A stretch of 64,000 bases of DNA from Patellaria atrata CBS 101060. Its lineage: Eukaryota; Ascomycota; Dothideomycetes; Patellariales; Patellariaceae. Shown in pieces: positions 45,797 to 57,481 of this stretch. The stretch is taken from contig MU006100.1 in assembly GCA_010093705.1 (NCBI GenBank), positions 563,468-627,467 of the forward strand, in the 5' to 3' direction. A model generated the notes under the pieces. It had not been told where the DNA came from, ran no database searches, and saw only the letters and a program-made list of their open reading frames with translations. The position numbers were made by a program, and so were the translations under genes. The number at the start of each line of letters is the position of its first letter. Positions within the stretch are counted from its first letter, which is position 1.

Positions 45797-45825
45797 GATG
45801 ATGATGATGATGATGATGATGATGT
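45797..45825 (+). repeat. (GAT)n microsatellite
   Basis: About nine to ten GAT units in the 3' UTR region of the aminopeptidase gene, about 80 bases after the stop. Confidence 0.85.
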
Positions 45826-46286
45826 GTATAACGCTTGTAGAAGTATAGTTATAGTTATAAGGATGTAGTTACAAAGAATACAGAAGTCGTTCAGTTAAAG
45901 TATGCACTTCCCATCACGGTACTCATATTCCGCAAATGTACTTTTTCTTGTATTTTTTTTTTTTAACCCGTCTGTGCTCACTAACCATCAACCGGCTCCC
46001 GTCATCTTTCCGTCAAACCTTCAAGTTGCCTTACCGGGTCACGGACGCGATCCGAAGTCATTCACCCTGGACCTTATGCTGACAATGGTTTTTGGAATAG
46101 GAATGGAGGCCTGGTAGGCCTTATCAAGGGTCGATATGCTAAGTTTTTCTCTTATTCAACGCTTCGGATCGCTCCGGAATCCCTCTTGATAAGCGTTTCA
46201 AAGGGGAGGGAGAAAGTAAGAGCATAAAGTGTTATGACCCCCTCGTCTGTGATTATATTATTGGGTATCTACGTTGCCATACTACA

Positions 46287-46326
46287 TATACTATACTATA
46301 CTATACTATACTATACTATACTATAT
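46287..46326 (+). repeat. (TATAC)n microsatellite
   Basis: Seven to eight tandem copies of a 5-bp ATACT/TATAC unit, about 230 bases before the cupin start codon. Confidence 0.85.
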
Positions 46327-46555
46327 ATCCGGTATCACTACTTTGTACTCACCACTATACATATTTCCAACGTATCGGGGCTGACAAGGCAGTGGTCAAA
46401 CCCACCGTTTCCACATCATATAAAACCGTCATCTCAACGGCGAGAGAGAAAGATTTACCTCTACGACTCTCTCCAATCTCAAACATCATAACATATCCAC
46501 AACCCGCCAAATATAATATCCCACCTCGACCGCGCTTCCCCCTCTCACCCAAACC

Positions 46556-47155
46556 ATGCCAACAGCCTCCGAGATAATCTCCGCCCTCAACCTCTCCCCC
46601 CACCCCGAAGGCGGCTACTTCATCCAAACCTTCGTCGATTCTAGTCCCACCCCCACCTCATCTTTCTCTCCCCCTTCCTCTTCCGCATCCACCAACACTT
46701 CCTCCTCTTCACCTAGCCCTTCGGCCCCCCCAACCCCTCCCCGCCCCGCAAGCACCTCAATATACTACCTCCTCCCCCGCCCCCAGACATCCCTCTGGCA
46801 CCGCATCGACGCCGTCGAGACATGGCACTTCTATACCGGGTCCCCGCTCCTCCTCAGCCTCTCGCACAACGACGGCAGCCCGACGCGACATCATGTCCTG
46901 GGGCCGGACATCCTAGGTACGGGGGGCGAGGCGATGAGACCGCAGGTTGTGGTGGCGAGGGGCGAGTGGATGGCGGCGCGGAGTTTGGGGGACTGGACGC
47001 TGGTGGGGTGTACGGTTGCGCCGGGGTTTAGGATGGAAGGGTTTGAGATGCCGGGAGGGCGGTGGAAGCCGCTTGGGGATGAGGGGGATGGAGTATATGG
47101 GGGAGGGAGCTTGGTGGGAGGAATGGAGAAGCGGAGGGTGACTGGAGCAAGATGA
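46556..47155 (+). CDS. DUF985 cupin-fold protein (YML079W-like)
   Basis: A single-exon gene of 199 aa. The start MPTASEIISALNLSPHPEGGYF is the standard opening of the DUF985/cupin_5 family (PF06172). Next come a Ser/Thr/Pro-rich insertion (residues about 33-65) longer than usual, STSIYYLL, the SLWHRIDAVETWHFYTGSPL core with metal-site-like His residues, VVVARGEWMAAR, and the closing FEMPGGRWKPLG. Family members are small beta-barrel proteins of unresolved function, probably binding a small molecule. Strong codon bias to C-ending codons in the first half. Confidence 0.9.
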   Translation: MPTASEIISALNLSPHPEGGYFIQTFVDSSPTPTSSFSPPSSSASTNTSSSSPSPSAPPTPPRPASTSIYYLLPRPQTSLWHRIDAVETWHFYTGSPLLLSLSHNDGSPTRHHVLGPDILGTGGEAMRPQVVVARGEWMAARSLGDWTLVGCTVAPGFRMEGFEMPGGRWKPLGDEGDGVYGGGSLVGGMEKRRVTGAR

Positions 47156-47466
47156 GGACTGCGTAGAGGGAAAGGGGGGCAGCTGCTGGCTTTCTTGAAG
47201 TTTGTAGTATCTTCAGGAGACGTTTTGGGGAATAAGTTTTAGGTAGCGCATCAGGGCGCGAAGAGAGCGTGTATGCTCGAGGCTATTTTGGACTAGGTCA
47301 CTTTGAACAGATGTTACGTGGAGAGGTATAGACTGTATATAACTTACCTCCTGCGCTGTCCTAAAGGATCCCGCGTGCTATTTGACCTTTCACTTTGGGA
47401 CCGAACACCAATACACCAAAAATACAATGAGCCACCCCAATATCCAGCTCAATGTCACATATATCG
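47156..47466. other. Convergent intergenic region
   Basis: Between the 3' ends of the cupin and CorA-like genes. Its right end (from about 47,410) is part of a 113-bp tandem duplication reaching into the CorA-like gene. Confidence 0.5.
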
Positions 47467-47635
47467 TTACGGCCTTGCTCTTCTGCGCTTTTCCGACTGT
47501 CTCCGTTTTTGTGACACATACCAAAATACCAAAAGCACAATGAGCCACCCAAGTATCCAGCTCCATGTCACATGTATCATCACATCCTTGCTCTCCTGCG
47601 CTCTTCCCAGTGTCCCCGTTTTCGTGACCCATACC
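47410..47635. repeat. 113-bp tandem duplication across the 3' end of the CorA-like gene
   Basis: Two copies, about 47,410-47,522 and 47,523-47,635, share blocks such as CAATGAGCCACCC (starting at 47,425 and 47,538), ATCCAGCTC-ATGTCACAT and GTGAC-CATACCA at a constant offset of 113. They differ at roughly one base in six to seven. As 113 is not a multiple of three, the second copy is read in a different frame. Confidence 0.85.
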
Positions 47636-50600
47636 ATTGTCGGCCACCATGCGACAATCGTCAGCCATCCCACCACCCACGCGAGCTTCGCATAATCGGC
47701 ATTCAGAATATACTTCCTCTTACTCACAACAATGATAATCACACAATAGAGCACTATACAACCAAAAGTCACACAAAGTTGGGCCCAGAGCGGAATCGGA
47801 TCTCCGCTCCATCCGCCGCTGGCGAAGTATGTCCATACAAGATCAATAGGCACACCGACAAGGGCAATAAATAAGATAACCGCTGTAGGGAAGTCCTTAC
47901 TTGTCATCTTCTGGATGTATAAAGCGCCTGTGAATAATATAAAGGTGCCGAGGGACACGAGGATCTGGGCGTACAGAGGTACATGATCTCCGTTGACTGG
48001 GCTCCAAGCCCAAACGATCGTGAGCGGGATACCAACAGTGGCGATCGAGATACCGAGGAATTGAGGCCATCGCCCATAGAACTTCAGCTCTAAAACCGCG
48101 ACGAAGGACATGAAGCCGTAAAAAATGCCTTGGATGGCGAATGCAAGCTTCCACGAGTCCCAGTGAGGGTTGGCAATATGGTAGTAGTGTGCTACTATGG
48201 CCACTGGAAGTACGATAAGCCACAAAGGTAAGAGAATAGCGAAAGCTCGTTTGAACGGGTGATCGACAACTCGTTGCGGTATGGATGCCAGGGCCATGGC
48301 GCATGTTGTTGTAAGCAGAATGCAGGCTGTCGCCATGACAGCTGGGTTTAGATAGTGTGAGGGGCCAAGTGCCACGGCAAATATAGACATTAGCCAGATT
48401 ACAATGACTGTTGACCGGAGTGCGCGAATATAGCTTTGTAGAGCTAGAAACACAAGGACTATCATTGACCCGATAACCATAATTATGGTGCTTAGGATTC
48501 GGAAATGAAGGTGATTGCAGAAAGCCCATATGAGAGACACGGTGAGGGCAAAAAATGGAAGAACGATGAGGACGGCGCGTGGTATGATGCCAGTTTTTTG
48601 CCAGATGAAGGAAATCATGACCCGTGTGGGAATACTCGACGAGCCAGGTACTCTACTGACTTCTCGAATAGTCTTATCCATTCGGTCTGCCACATTTGCA
48701 AGAAGTCTAGATCGTATGAACCCTCGAAGTAGGTATAGACATACTAGTAGAGTGACAGCGAGGGCGAAGAAGTTTCCGAGTGATGGTTGATTCTCGCCAT
48801 CAAAATCCTAAGATTTGTAGTAAGTACCTTAGAAACTACAACCGATTTGTTTTCTAGAGAGGTTTAATGGATAGGGATGAATATATGATGAAACGATGCG
48901 TACCTTGATCTGCATGGAGAAGAATGTACAAGCAAAGTTGAGAGGAATAAAGAAGAAAGCTAGCTCAGTAAGTCGCCCGATATTGACCCCCTGCCCAATT
49001 GCTTTCTCGCTTTCTATGATAGACATAGAGGACATAAGGGCCTGAAATGACCGATCTACGCGAGACTCTATCTTTTCCAGATTCTCTTTTAATGTGGAGT
49101 AGAGTTTCGCTATTTGCACGGGTTGCAGACTTAGTCTATACATGAAAACATTGATTTGCTCGCTGTCAAGCTGTACCTGGAGCCATTCCTGGGTCTCAGT
49201 CAATCGTGTGTTGTAATCGCTGATACTGACTCTCCATGAGCATAGTAACCGTCGCCACTCCAAGACATGCTCTCGAAGCATTGCGTTGTCGGACATTTTT
49301 CCATCGATGTCATTCAGCGTGTGGACCATTTGAGATAACACGAGATTCCAGTCATCCGCAAGCATTTGGGCAACCATCATGTTAATCTCATACTTATTGA
49401 AAGGGGTTTGAGCTGTTTGCCAAAACCAATTGTTCTTTAGCGTTTGGATGAATTTTTGACGAAATGACGGAAGTGGATCAGAATTCCAAGGGTTTTTTCT
49501 CTCTGGAAGGTTGTTGCTCTTGTGGCTGAGTACTTTTGAAGTTTTTTTGGAAGTGAATGTTGATGATCGAATGGGACTCTTGAGCATATTCCGCGTTAAA
49601 AACGTAGAGGAAATTATACTTTGTTTCTCTTCCTGGACAAGTTGAGAGCTTGGATCATCCAAGTCAATATCGTTCAACACTTTATCTGCCCAATCGGAGA
49701 TAGAGTTGGTAGGAATATCGAGTTTGAATACTTGATGATACTGCCTTAAAGAGCGAGGTTTATCGAAGAGTATAAAGGAGTATGCCGAATTGGCTTTCTC
49801 AAACTTGAAAAATGAGATGCGTTCTTCTGCTGCGGTACCCCATACATCGTCGTCCTTTACCTCAGTGATGACTTGATGCGGTCGGTAGGTCTCACAGTCT
49901 AGTTTGTACACGGAACGTTTAACGACGTCTTCTTTCTCTTCACTTTTGTCTCGGTTTGTCGGCCCCTTTTTCTGAGCTTTCCGCCACTGCCTTGCCATCA
50001 TTTTATTCATACTACGCTTGACATCTTTGAGGTCCACCGGATCGGTTGCGACATCTTTTTGGGTATCGGATATCTGGACAGCAAAATGCGGTACAACAAA
50101 TTTGCTTGTATCCGCATGTGCCTCGTCCAGGGCTTGCTTTTCGTGCGTATATAAGTCTCTTCTGTGGGAGAATAACCTCCACCACGTCAGAGATCGATGT
50201 TCTCCTTTTTCCCTGATCGTGTCGAATATGGTGGAAGACAAACTGTGCTCCACGAGTTTGCACTCGTTTTGCGGAGTAATCGGATTGTTGACACGTCCAT
50301 CGGTGTGTTCCAGTTTAGGAAACTCTCCAGGCGATATATGTTCTGCGATTTGGAAATATACCTCAGGAGAAGGATCCTCGATTAGAAACAGATAGTCTGC
50401 TTTTTGTGAACTCGATGTAATACCCTCAATAAAATAGTCCAGGTCCAATAAGTTCGTTATATGTGTTTGCTCTCTCAGTCGTTTCCCATAGTTCGATATC
50501 AATACGATGATGTCTACTCGCTCATTGATTGGATTCACGTTTTGTTTGCTTTCTGCATCATCCTTTTCAACCTTATTATCGCCAGGACTTCCCGTGCCGG

Positions 50601-50763
50601 CGAGTTCCGTAGTTTCCTCCTGAGGTTCTTTCCCTTCGCTATCTGATCGGATCTGCAAATTTATGCTCCCTGACGAACGCCTTGAGGGAGTAATGATGGA
50701 TGGAAGACCTTGTTCTGGATCATCCTGCGGTGCAATGTGTCCACGACTGAGAGGTAAAGCCAT
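47467..50763 (-). CDS. CorA-like metal-transporter domain fused to a polytopic membrane region
   Basis: Exons on the minus strand are 50763-48904 and 48807-47467, giving 1,066 aa. The 96-bp intron (GTACGC...CTTAG) keeps the frame and sits just after the first membrane helix, so the two open blocks are one gene. Residues 1-520 are soluble and charged. Residues about 520-640 form long helices (LEWRRLLCSWRVSISDYNTR) leading to LTELAFFFIPLNFACTFFSM and a second helix FFALAVTLLVCLYLL. This is the layout of fungal CorA-like proteins, with FSMQI in place of the canonical GMN, so ion transport is doubtful. Instead of ending there, the protein continues through about ten more hydrophobic helices with two internally similar segments (VGIPLTIVWAW / VGVPIDLVWTY). 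The last 17 residues come from a shifted duplicate and are basic. Confidence 0.82.
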
Positions 50764-51323
50764 TTGAATTGAACTTCATAGAGCCGGCAATGAAGGGAAA
50801 GCAGAAGGATAAGAATGAAACGGACGCAACCTACCTTATTTACATGCTACATTGCCACAGAACTCGCACAAGGCTGTGAAAAGCTATACTACAAGGACAG
50901 GACAATGCTTCTCCCATTATGGAGGGTGACTGGGGAACCTCGATAGACTCGGAAGTTTTTGACTGGGTCAACCTGCGCCTCCAAGCCTCAGATAGCGAGC
51001 TGGTTAGAGGTTCCATTCGTTCGACAGCCGTGATGGCGCCTGCATTGTGCTGCATACGGAACCGCTACCAATGAATATGAGCCGGCATGCTTGGTGCGAG
51101 ATAGCAGCTGAACAAGTCTTTGAAGTTTGATCGTACAAAAGATTTGGATGGGAATAAGAAGAATTTCCCGAGAGATGAGATGGAATATGTTCGGCAATAA
51201 GTAAGATTAGTCATACATACTCACTTATCACTTTAGGTCAGCACGAAAAGCTGTCGTGCAGGATACAAAATAATTTAACATATATACAACGTGTCATACC
51301 ATGTCTCTGAAAATGATACACGA
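50764..51323. other. Intergenic, CorA-like promoter side
   Basis: Lies upstream of the CorA-like gene and downstream of the PPR gene (both minus). No supported feature; small minus-strand frames at 50840-51197 show no motif. Confidence 0.4.
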
Positions 51324-54300
51324 TTACATCTTTAACTCCATCTCCTGCACCTTATCATGGCTTACCGGAAGATCGCTTACCGCCCCGACGGTCCTGGGAG
51401 CGATGCTTCTCAGTTGTGTCATCCCGAATCTCATCCCTCTAATCTTCTCACCCCTATTGTCTGCTCTTCTCACACGTCTCGCAGCTCCAGTCAGACAAAC
51501 CATGGTCTTATATGTCGGCAGCAGAGTTCCTGGCTTGACTCGTCCTCGCGTGCAGATATGATCAAACCCTCGGAAGCCTGGTGTATCGGTATTCTTGAAG
51601 AATAGGTTACTTGAGAACGTCTGAGGTTTCCATCCTGGCCAATTTGGTATGAGATACTCTTCACACGTCCGAAAAGCAAGAATAGCATACTGTGCGCGGG
51701 CCATAGTCTGGATGTAGAAGTTCCAGATGCGGTTGTCTATTATATATCCGCGCGACATCACATCTGAAATCACTTCCCCCATCTTCGCATACTTGCGGTT
51801 TCTCGCTAGACACCTGAGGTTAATATACAACGGATACGCCAGAATCCCCGCGCGATTACGAGAAATTATGGGGTCATGCACGTTGAGGCGGGCGGGATCT
51901 ATCTTAGGGGGGTAAAGAAGACTTGGTGGAAGGGATTCCTTATGCTCGTTATCTTGACCCGTTGAGGTTATGACCTTAGTGAAAATTTTGTTGCTCGTAC
52001 TCGGGACTGGCTTAGTTACAGTCGGAAGTGAATAAATACTCTGCGTCGGTAGTTGTATTAATGGCTTGTAGATAGACGTTCCGTCCTCGGGCGCAGACAT
52101 GTCTTGCATTTGAGACATATGTTCCGTTGTGGATTGTACGTCACCACTGCTAATCTCGGACATTGTGGATTTCTCGTTAACACTGTTAAGCTCGGAGGTT
52201 CGTTCATTTCGTTTCATAAGCTCGAATGTTCGTTCACTCCGTTTCAAAATGCTGAACTTGCGGGCGAAGAGTTCCGCTTCAGACAAAACCAGGTTCCATA
52301 GCTCTTCAATCTGCCGATAACGGTTCTGACGGAAATGGGATGCCATTAAAGCGGAGATAATGCGTATTGGAGGGAGAATATCTCTATCCTGGCCCCCTTT
52401 AGCCTCCACGTAAACATCAAATAAACTCTTAACGGCGTGGTAAACATCCTTATCACTAAAAGCAGGGTTAATCCTTTCGAATACATATTCAAAATATGTG
52501 TCAGGAAAACCAATCGGGGTCATACGGCCTTGTAACCCAATACTGGGTTGCTTAGAGGCGATATCTAGATATCCTGACGTCAAGACGCGTTTTAGACTCC
52601 TGTGCAGTACTCTCAGAGCAAAGCCTCGCCGCTGGAGGGGTTCACTGGGTTGCATTCTAAATTTTTCTTGTATACGCGCTTGCAGATATGCCATTTCTAT
52701 CGCCGCGGTAGGTTGTGTTCGCGTGTATTTTTTCATGTCATGGTATACTTCAATTGCGCTGAGTGGCCGCCCTGAACTGACAAATCCGAGAATGATTATG
52801 GTCCAGTGGAACGCAAGGATTCTGAATCTGTTCCGTCTCATTGTTTTGCGGAGAATTTTATATGCCTTTTCCACCTGTCCGAGCATGCAGAGCGCCTGGA
52901 TTAATGCTGCATATGTAAATGTATCGAAGGGTACATTCGCATCTTGCATACGGCGATATACCCTCAAGAAAGATATCATATCTCTTCGTAGAGCATATGC
53001 TGTAAGCAAGATATTCCAGGTGGTTGTAGTAGACTCCACTCGATGAGGATCCCAGTGTTCCTTTATCGCCATCATCTGCGCAGCGTCATCAGCATAAGCT
53101 TCAGCACTGACAAGATCATCCTCATTCACGTATGCTAGCACTATGCTACTCTGCATCGCAGACGTTATAGGGACTCCTTTGTTATGAGCCAAGTCGAGAA
53201 GTTCACGAACACCTTCAACGTCTCCTCTGCGAGCGCACAAGTCGAGCACCGGACCGAACGAAAATGGGTCTAGTTTGTTAGTATTCACAATCCGTTCAAA
53301 CCACCTGGATGCTCCATCAATGTCATCAGCTCGGGCATAAGCGTGTAGAACAATATTCCAAGCACCCTTTTCAGGAGTTATCCCAAAATCTGTGGACATT
53401 CGTTCGAAGAATTGGACAGCATCGTCAACTCGACCAAGCCTTGCATTGGCATACAGTACAGTATGTGCGCTCACATAGTCCACTTGTGCCCCTGACTCTC
53501 TGAGCTGGTTGAAAAATTTGGTGACGCTCTCAATATCACCGGAACGAGCAAATGCTCGCATCAGAGTGTCCGTGGTATGCTTAGGTAGAACACCGTGGAA
53601 ATTGCGCCAATCTTCTAAAAGTGTTTGTACTTTAGGGCGCGACCTATTATCGATAGCAAACCGGCACGCATCCTTGATTAGGATATGTAGAAACCAGGGA
53701 GATGGCTCGAAGGCGTCAGATGCCCGATATAGTCGGTACAACCACCGAGTCATTGCCCTTTTACTCTTCTCGTTATAATCTTTGTCAGGTGCCGGGTTTT
53801 GCGCATAACTCATCATTGCTTCTTCATAATGACTTGCTCGAAATTGAGCTCGGTGGTTGAGAGACGACCGGGGAAGCATGTACATGGTAAATAAGGTCTG
53901 GACACTTTTGTAATCAGCATAAGCCGCCTGTCTACAAGCGCGCATTGTAAGTTCGTGTGTGAAATGATCATAAGCTGCAATGCGGATTGGCGCCCATTGC
54001 TCAGACTGAAATGTTACGAAAGGGGCAATGTGCTTTGAATAGGAGAGAGCAAGCTCAACCACATCCGGTAACTCTCCCACCTCATTCCACAAATCAAGAA
54101 GGGCACCATATAGTTTTTCGCCCTTTTCTTCGCGCTGAAATCTCACAAATGATTCGTTAATATCTACGGCAGCTTCCCAGTTCTCTGTTTGAATCAGACG
54201 CGCGATTAACGACGATGATCCGAAGTTCCCATGAACATTTTTGGATATTGCCAATTCGTGGGCTTTTATGGCATCTTCGAACTCATTTTTATATATTAAA

Positions 54301-55067
54301 GACTTTATCGTAGCCCTATAAGTGGACGCATCTATGTCGTGGTCTTTCAGAATGTGAAATAATGCTTTTGTCCGGTGACGGTCTATATGGCGACGGGACT
54401 GGGCCAGATATCGGAGAAGCTGTTCTTGCATTCGAGGATTCTTCTCATCTTCTCCTAGTTGGCAGTACAAGCTCCACGCTTCGTCCTGATCTTCCTTGCC
54501 AGGCGATTGCAAGATAGCATCGAGTTCTTTCCCAGGATTTTCACTGCTAAAATTTGACTTTGAGGTATTCCAATCTTCCAATTCAGCAAGAACACGGGCA
54601 TCAGAGGAAGAGGTTTCCGTGGAGAGAGGAATTTCTAAGAAGGGAGGAGTTTCTGGGGAGGAAAGGGTTTCTGAGGAAGGACGGTTTTCTGAGGAAGTTT
54701 CCGAGCACGAAGAGTACGGCCGTAGTGGAGCCAACGCTACACCATTCTTTCTCCAATGCTCCAGGTTCTTTCGAGATATTCGGTTTATAAATGCGATTGT
54801 CTGCAAAGGATAGAGGAAATCGAGGAAGGGAGAGTCGTAGATCCAGGAAGGGTTATTGATGGATGAATCCCGTCGTCTGGGCTGGTACTTCGGGTCGTGT
54901 TGGAGGATAGAAGCCCACCATGAAGCTGATCCTGGGAGATGAAGGTCACCTGCTCCATGATGCCAAAATGCGGAGTGCAACTTTCGACGAGCCTGGTATT
55001 GATGGCAAGACTTGCGCAGAAGGGATCGTCTACCTGAATCGAGACATGCTGAAGCTCGCTCGAACAT
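51324..55067 (-). CDS. Mitochondrial pentatricopeptide-repeat protein, Cya5-like
   Basis: An intronless 1,247-aa protein. The N-terminus (MFERASACLDSGRRSLLRKS, Arg/Ser-rich, no acidic residues in the next stretch, then KLHSAFWHHGA) is a mitochondrial presequence and resembles the start of fungal Cya5-type COX1 translation factors. Residues about 120-190 are Ser/Glu/Pro repeats (SSETLSSPETPPFLEIPLS), low complexity. From about 240 to 900 there are helical PPR units, for example VDYVSAHTVLYANARLGRVD, EKGAWNIVLHAYARADDIDG and FDTFTYAALIQALCMLGQVE. The C-terminal part (about 1080-1240) has further repeats without a catalytic domain. Such proteins bind mitochondrial mRNA; the Cya5 assignment is by N-terminal resemblance and length only. 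Promoter region is shared with SRP68. Confidence 0.82.
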   Translation of the reverse strand: MFERASACLDSGRRSLLRKSCHQYQARRKLHSAFWHHGAGDLHLPGSASWWASILQHDPKYQPRRRDSSINNPSWIYDSPFLDFLYPLQTIAFINRISRKNLEHWRKNGVALAPLRPYSSCSETSSENRPSSETLSSPETPPFLEIPLSTETSSSDARVLAELEDWNTSKSNFSSENPGKELDAILQSPGKEDQDEAWSLYCQLGEDEKNPRMQEQLLRYLAQSRRHIDRHRTKALFHILKDHDIDASTYRATIKSLIYKNEFEDAIKAHELAISKNVHGNFGSSSLIARLIQTENWEAAVDINESFVRFQREEKGEKLYGALLDLWNEVGELPDVVELALSYSKHIAPFVTFQSEQWAPIRIAAYDHFTHELTMRACRQAAYADYKSVQTLFTMYMLPRSSLNHRAQFRASHYEEAMMSYAQNPAPDKDYNEKSKRAMTRWLYRLYRASDAFEPSPWFLHILIKDACRFAIDNRSRPKVQTLLEDWRNFHGVLPKHTTDTLMRAFARSGDIESVTKFFNQLRESGAQVDYVSAHTVLYANARLGRVDDAVQFFERMSTDFGITPEKGAWNIVLHAYARADDIDGASRWFERIVNTNKLDPFSFGPVLDLCARRGDVEGVRELLDLAHNKGVPITSAMQSSIVLAYVNEDDLVSAEAYADDAAQMMAIKEHWDPHRVESTTTTWNILLTAYALRRDMISFLRVYRRMQDANVPFDTFTYAALIQALCMLGQVEKAYKILRKTMRRNRFRILAFHWTIIILGFVSSGRPLSAIEVYHDMKKYTRTQPTAAIEMAYLQARIQEKFRMQPSEPLQRRGFALRVLHRSLKRVLTSGYLDIASKQPSIGLQGRMTPIGFPDTYFEYVFERINPAFSDKDVYHAVKSLFDVYVEAKGGQDRDILPPIRIISALMASHFRQNRYRQIEELWNLVLSEAELFARKFSILKRSERTFELMKRNERTSELNSVNEKSTMSEISSGDVQSTTEHMSQMQDMSAPEDGTSIYKPLIQLPTQSIYSLPTVTKPVPSTSNKIFTKVITSTGQDNEHKESLPPSLLYPPKIDPARLNVHDPIISRNRAGILAYPLYINLRCLARNRKYAKMGEVISDVMSRGYIIDNRIWNFYIQTMARAQYAILAFRTCEEYLIPNWPGWKPQTFSSNLFFKNTDTPGFRGFDHICTRGRVKPGTLLPTYKTMVCLTGAARRVRRADNRGEKIRGMRFGMTQLRSIAPRTVGAVSDLPVSHDKVQEMELKM

Positions 55068-55512
55068 GCCCCGAACTATACACGATAGCAGATTGGGACT
55101 GCTTCACTGTAAATGGTATAAGACAAATTTCAAAAATCTTTGATCGTTGAACGCGTCAATTCATGTTAGGTAGTAATTCTTGATTGTGGCGCAACGTGCT
55201 CCCTATGAAGTTAGGAAGCTAGATGGAAGGCAGGGTGGAACTATAGATCGCAAAGAATAGAGAAAGCATTAAAGAAAGCACAATATAGAGACGAATATGA
55301 AAGAGGGAATTTGATCGGTAGCAGGGGCGACAGAGGGTTAAATTGATGATATTTGCTCCTCACGGCAATCTCCTTTTCCAGAGCTCGTCGGCGAAATGCT
55401 CGCTACGGTGCACCACAACACCTCCATTTGTTATGTCACCCCACCACAATTACATGAGCACTGTGGTGTCTCTGGCAAATATTAAACAAATTGACATTCG
55501 AGAGATAAAGTC
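55068..55512. promoter_or_regulatory. Divergent promoter region of the PPR gene and SRP68
   Basis: 445 bases between the two divergent starts with no ORF of interest. No clear TATA box. Confidence 0.45.
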
Positions 55513-57481
55513 ATGGATATCACAAGCTTCGTGACAGCTCAAAGAGACGCTGCCCTCTTGATTGGCGACTATAACACATACCGAGAAAAACTATCCCGCC
55601 GAATTTTGACAATCAGAAAGAGATTAGGACGGACAACTCCAAAAAGCGGAAAGTACACCACAAAAGCTCCAATAACTGCGGAGAATATCGGAAGCAATCA
55701 TGAGTAATATATCATTTCTGGTAAAAGAGAGATTGATCTAACATGTACCGTACAGATACCTCCATCTGCTCCTCCTTACTGCCGAACGAGCCTGGGCGAA
55801 CGCGATGCAGATGAAATCAGCACATGCAGAAGAAAATGCAGAGAAAGGGATCACGGGGTCTACCCGCAGTCATATAATTTCTCGTCTGAACAAAGCTGCG
55901 AGGATAGCAAAAGAGTTGGTTGTATTGCTTCAGGACAAGGGAGCATCAAGGGCGACTGATATTGATATCCTCGAAGGCCAAGCCTACGCATACTCCCTTT
56001 CCGGGTCAGAAGAGTTTGAGAAACAATCTGAGGGGGTTAGATCAAGGAATGCTCAGGTTCAAACGAAGAAGTGGGAACCATGTCTGAAGTACTTCGCCGT
56101 CGCCCGCATCATCTATAATTCGTTACTTCTGCACACGAAAAAAGATGTTTTCAAGGAGGTAATAGTAGGGACGACTGACCCTAGTATACGATATGGAGCC
56201 TACCAAGCACATCTTCCGCGTACCGTAGCTGTGTCCACGGTGGCTAAACAATTCTTCCCGAAAGAAAACGTCGAGTTAGTGAAAGCGGTTGAGGATTTAG
56301 ATCCCTCCGCATTAAGCAGCGATAAAGAGACTACATCTACCAAGGGCACAACGGTCGAAAGCATCCCTAACACTATTACTTGGCGTAGCCGGACCGCTAA
56401 TATCGCTGATGCCGCGATCGGACAAGCTCTTGCATCTGTTGAAGTGGCAGAAGCTAAACTCTCCTCCTTCCTCACCTCGGCAGACCCTAGCACCACCTCC
56501 AAAGAAAGAGCAGCAGCATACGATGATATTCTCATCGCAAGCCAGGACGCCGCCGACGGGACGCGCCACGCAATCGAAGAGTTAGAGAAAGAAGGCATAA
56601 ACGAAGGCGACCCGCGCATGCAAGACCTCCGAGTCACGAGTCTCGCAGTAAACTACGCGCAGATCAGCTGGAGAGTTGGCCGCAACCGTGTCCTCATCGG
56701 CGAAGATGATGGCGCCGACCTAAAAGGCGAAAGACCACGGAAGCCGAAGCGACCGCGCAAGGACGGAAAAGAGTGGGTAGAGAAAGAAGAAGGAAACGGA
56801 CGGAAGCTAGCGAGGTTGCGGGAACGAGTCGTACTCTACGACGCCATCCTGCAGAGCATCGACTCAATCAAAGAACTCAGGGGTGCGGTGCGCGACGAAG
56901 CATTCGTGCGGGAACTCGACGGAAAGAGAGCGTATTTCCAGGCTTTGAAGTGCCTCAATATAGCTTACTCCCATGCCCTCCTCTCCTCTCCCACCAACGC
57001 CCTCGCCCTCCTCTCTCGCTCCCACACCCTCGCTACCAACGCTTCCGACCTGCTCAGATCCTCCTCGCCAGCATCAACTTCCACCCCGCCTCGCTTAGAC
57101 CTCTCCTCCACCTCCGTCTCCTCACTCCAAGACCGTCTCACCCGTCTCCTCTACCAATACCGCGGCATCGTAACCCTTTCCCTGCCCACAAAAACCACCA
57201 CCACTTCCTCAACCCCTGCCGCCACGGCTCCGCTCGTCGAGAATCTCATGGCCTATCCCGAACCGGGGAAGTTGGTCGATCTGAAGAATCTGGTGCAATA
57301 CCCGCCCAAGCTGCAGCCGGTGATGGTGAAGCCGCTGTTCTTCGATGTCGCGTGGAATTATATCGAGTATCCCGGACGTTCTACGCGTGGGAAGGCGGGT
57401 GTGCAGGAGGAGAAGGAGGAGGAGAGTGAGGAGAGGAGGGAGACACCGAAGAAGAAGGGGTGGTTTGGCTTTGGAAGGTAG
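55513..57481 (+). CDS. SRP68: Signal recognition particle subunit SRP68
   Basis: Part of the cytosolic particle that targets nascent secretory proteins to the ER; SRP68 binds the SRP RNA and pairs with SRP72. Exons 55513-55703 and 55756-57481 give 638 aa, typical for fungal SRP68. The 52-bp intron (GTAATA...TACAG) joins the N-terminal RDAALLIGDYNTYREKLSRR block to YLHLLLLTAERAWANAMQMK, the classic SRP68 RNA-binding tetratricopeptide-like start. Further family features are AYLSGS-like AYAYSLSG, WEPCLKYFAVARIIYNSLL, ISWRVGRNRVLIGEDDG and the C-terminal PVMVKPLFFDVAWNYIEYPG, followed by a basic, Gly/Phe-rich tail (GWFGFGR). GC content at third positions is high in the second half. Confidence 0.93.

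Larger units (their letters stand above)
45720..46555. other. Intergenic region with two microsatellites
   Basis: Between the aminopeptidase and the cupin gene. It contains a GAT-type and a TATAC-type simple repeat (listed separately) and a poly-T run near 45,953. No gene seen. Confidence 0.5.

Noticed and set aside
56773-57429. 218-codon plus-strand ORF inside SRP68
   Set aside because: Shifted-frame shadow in GC-rich codons; Arg/Pro/His-rich.
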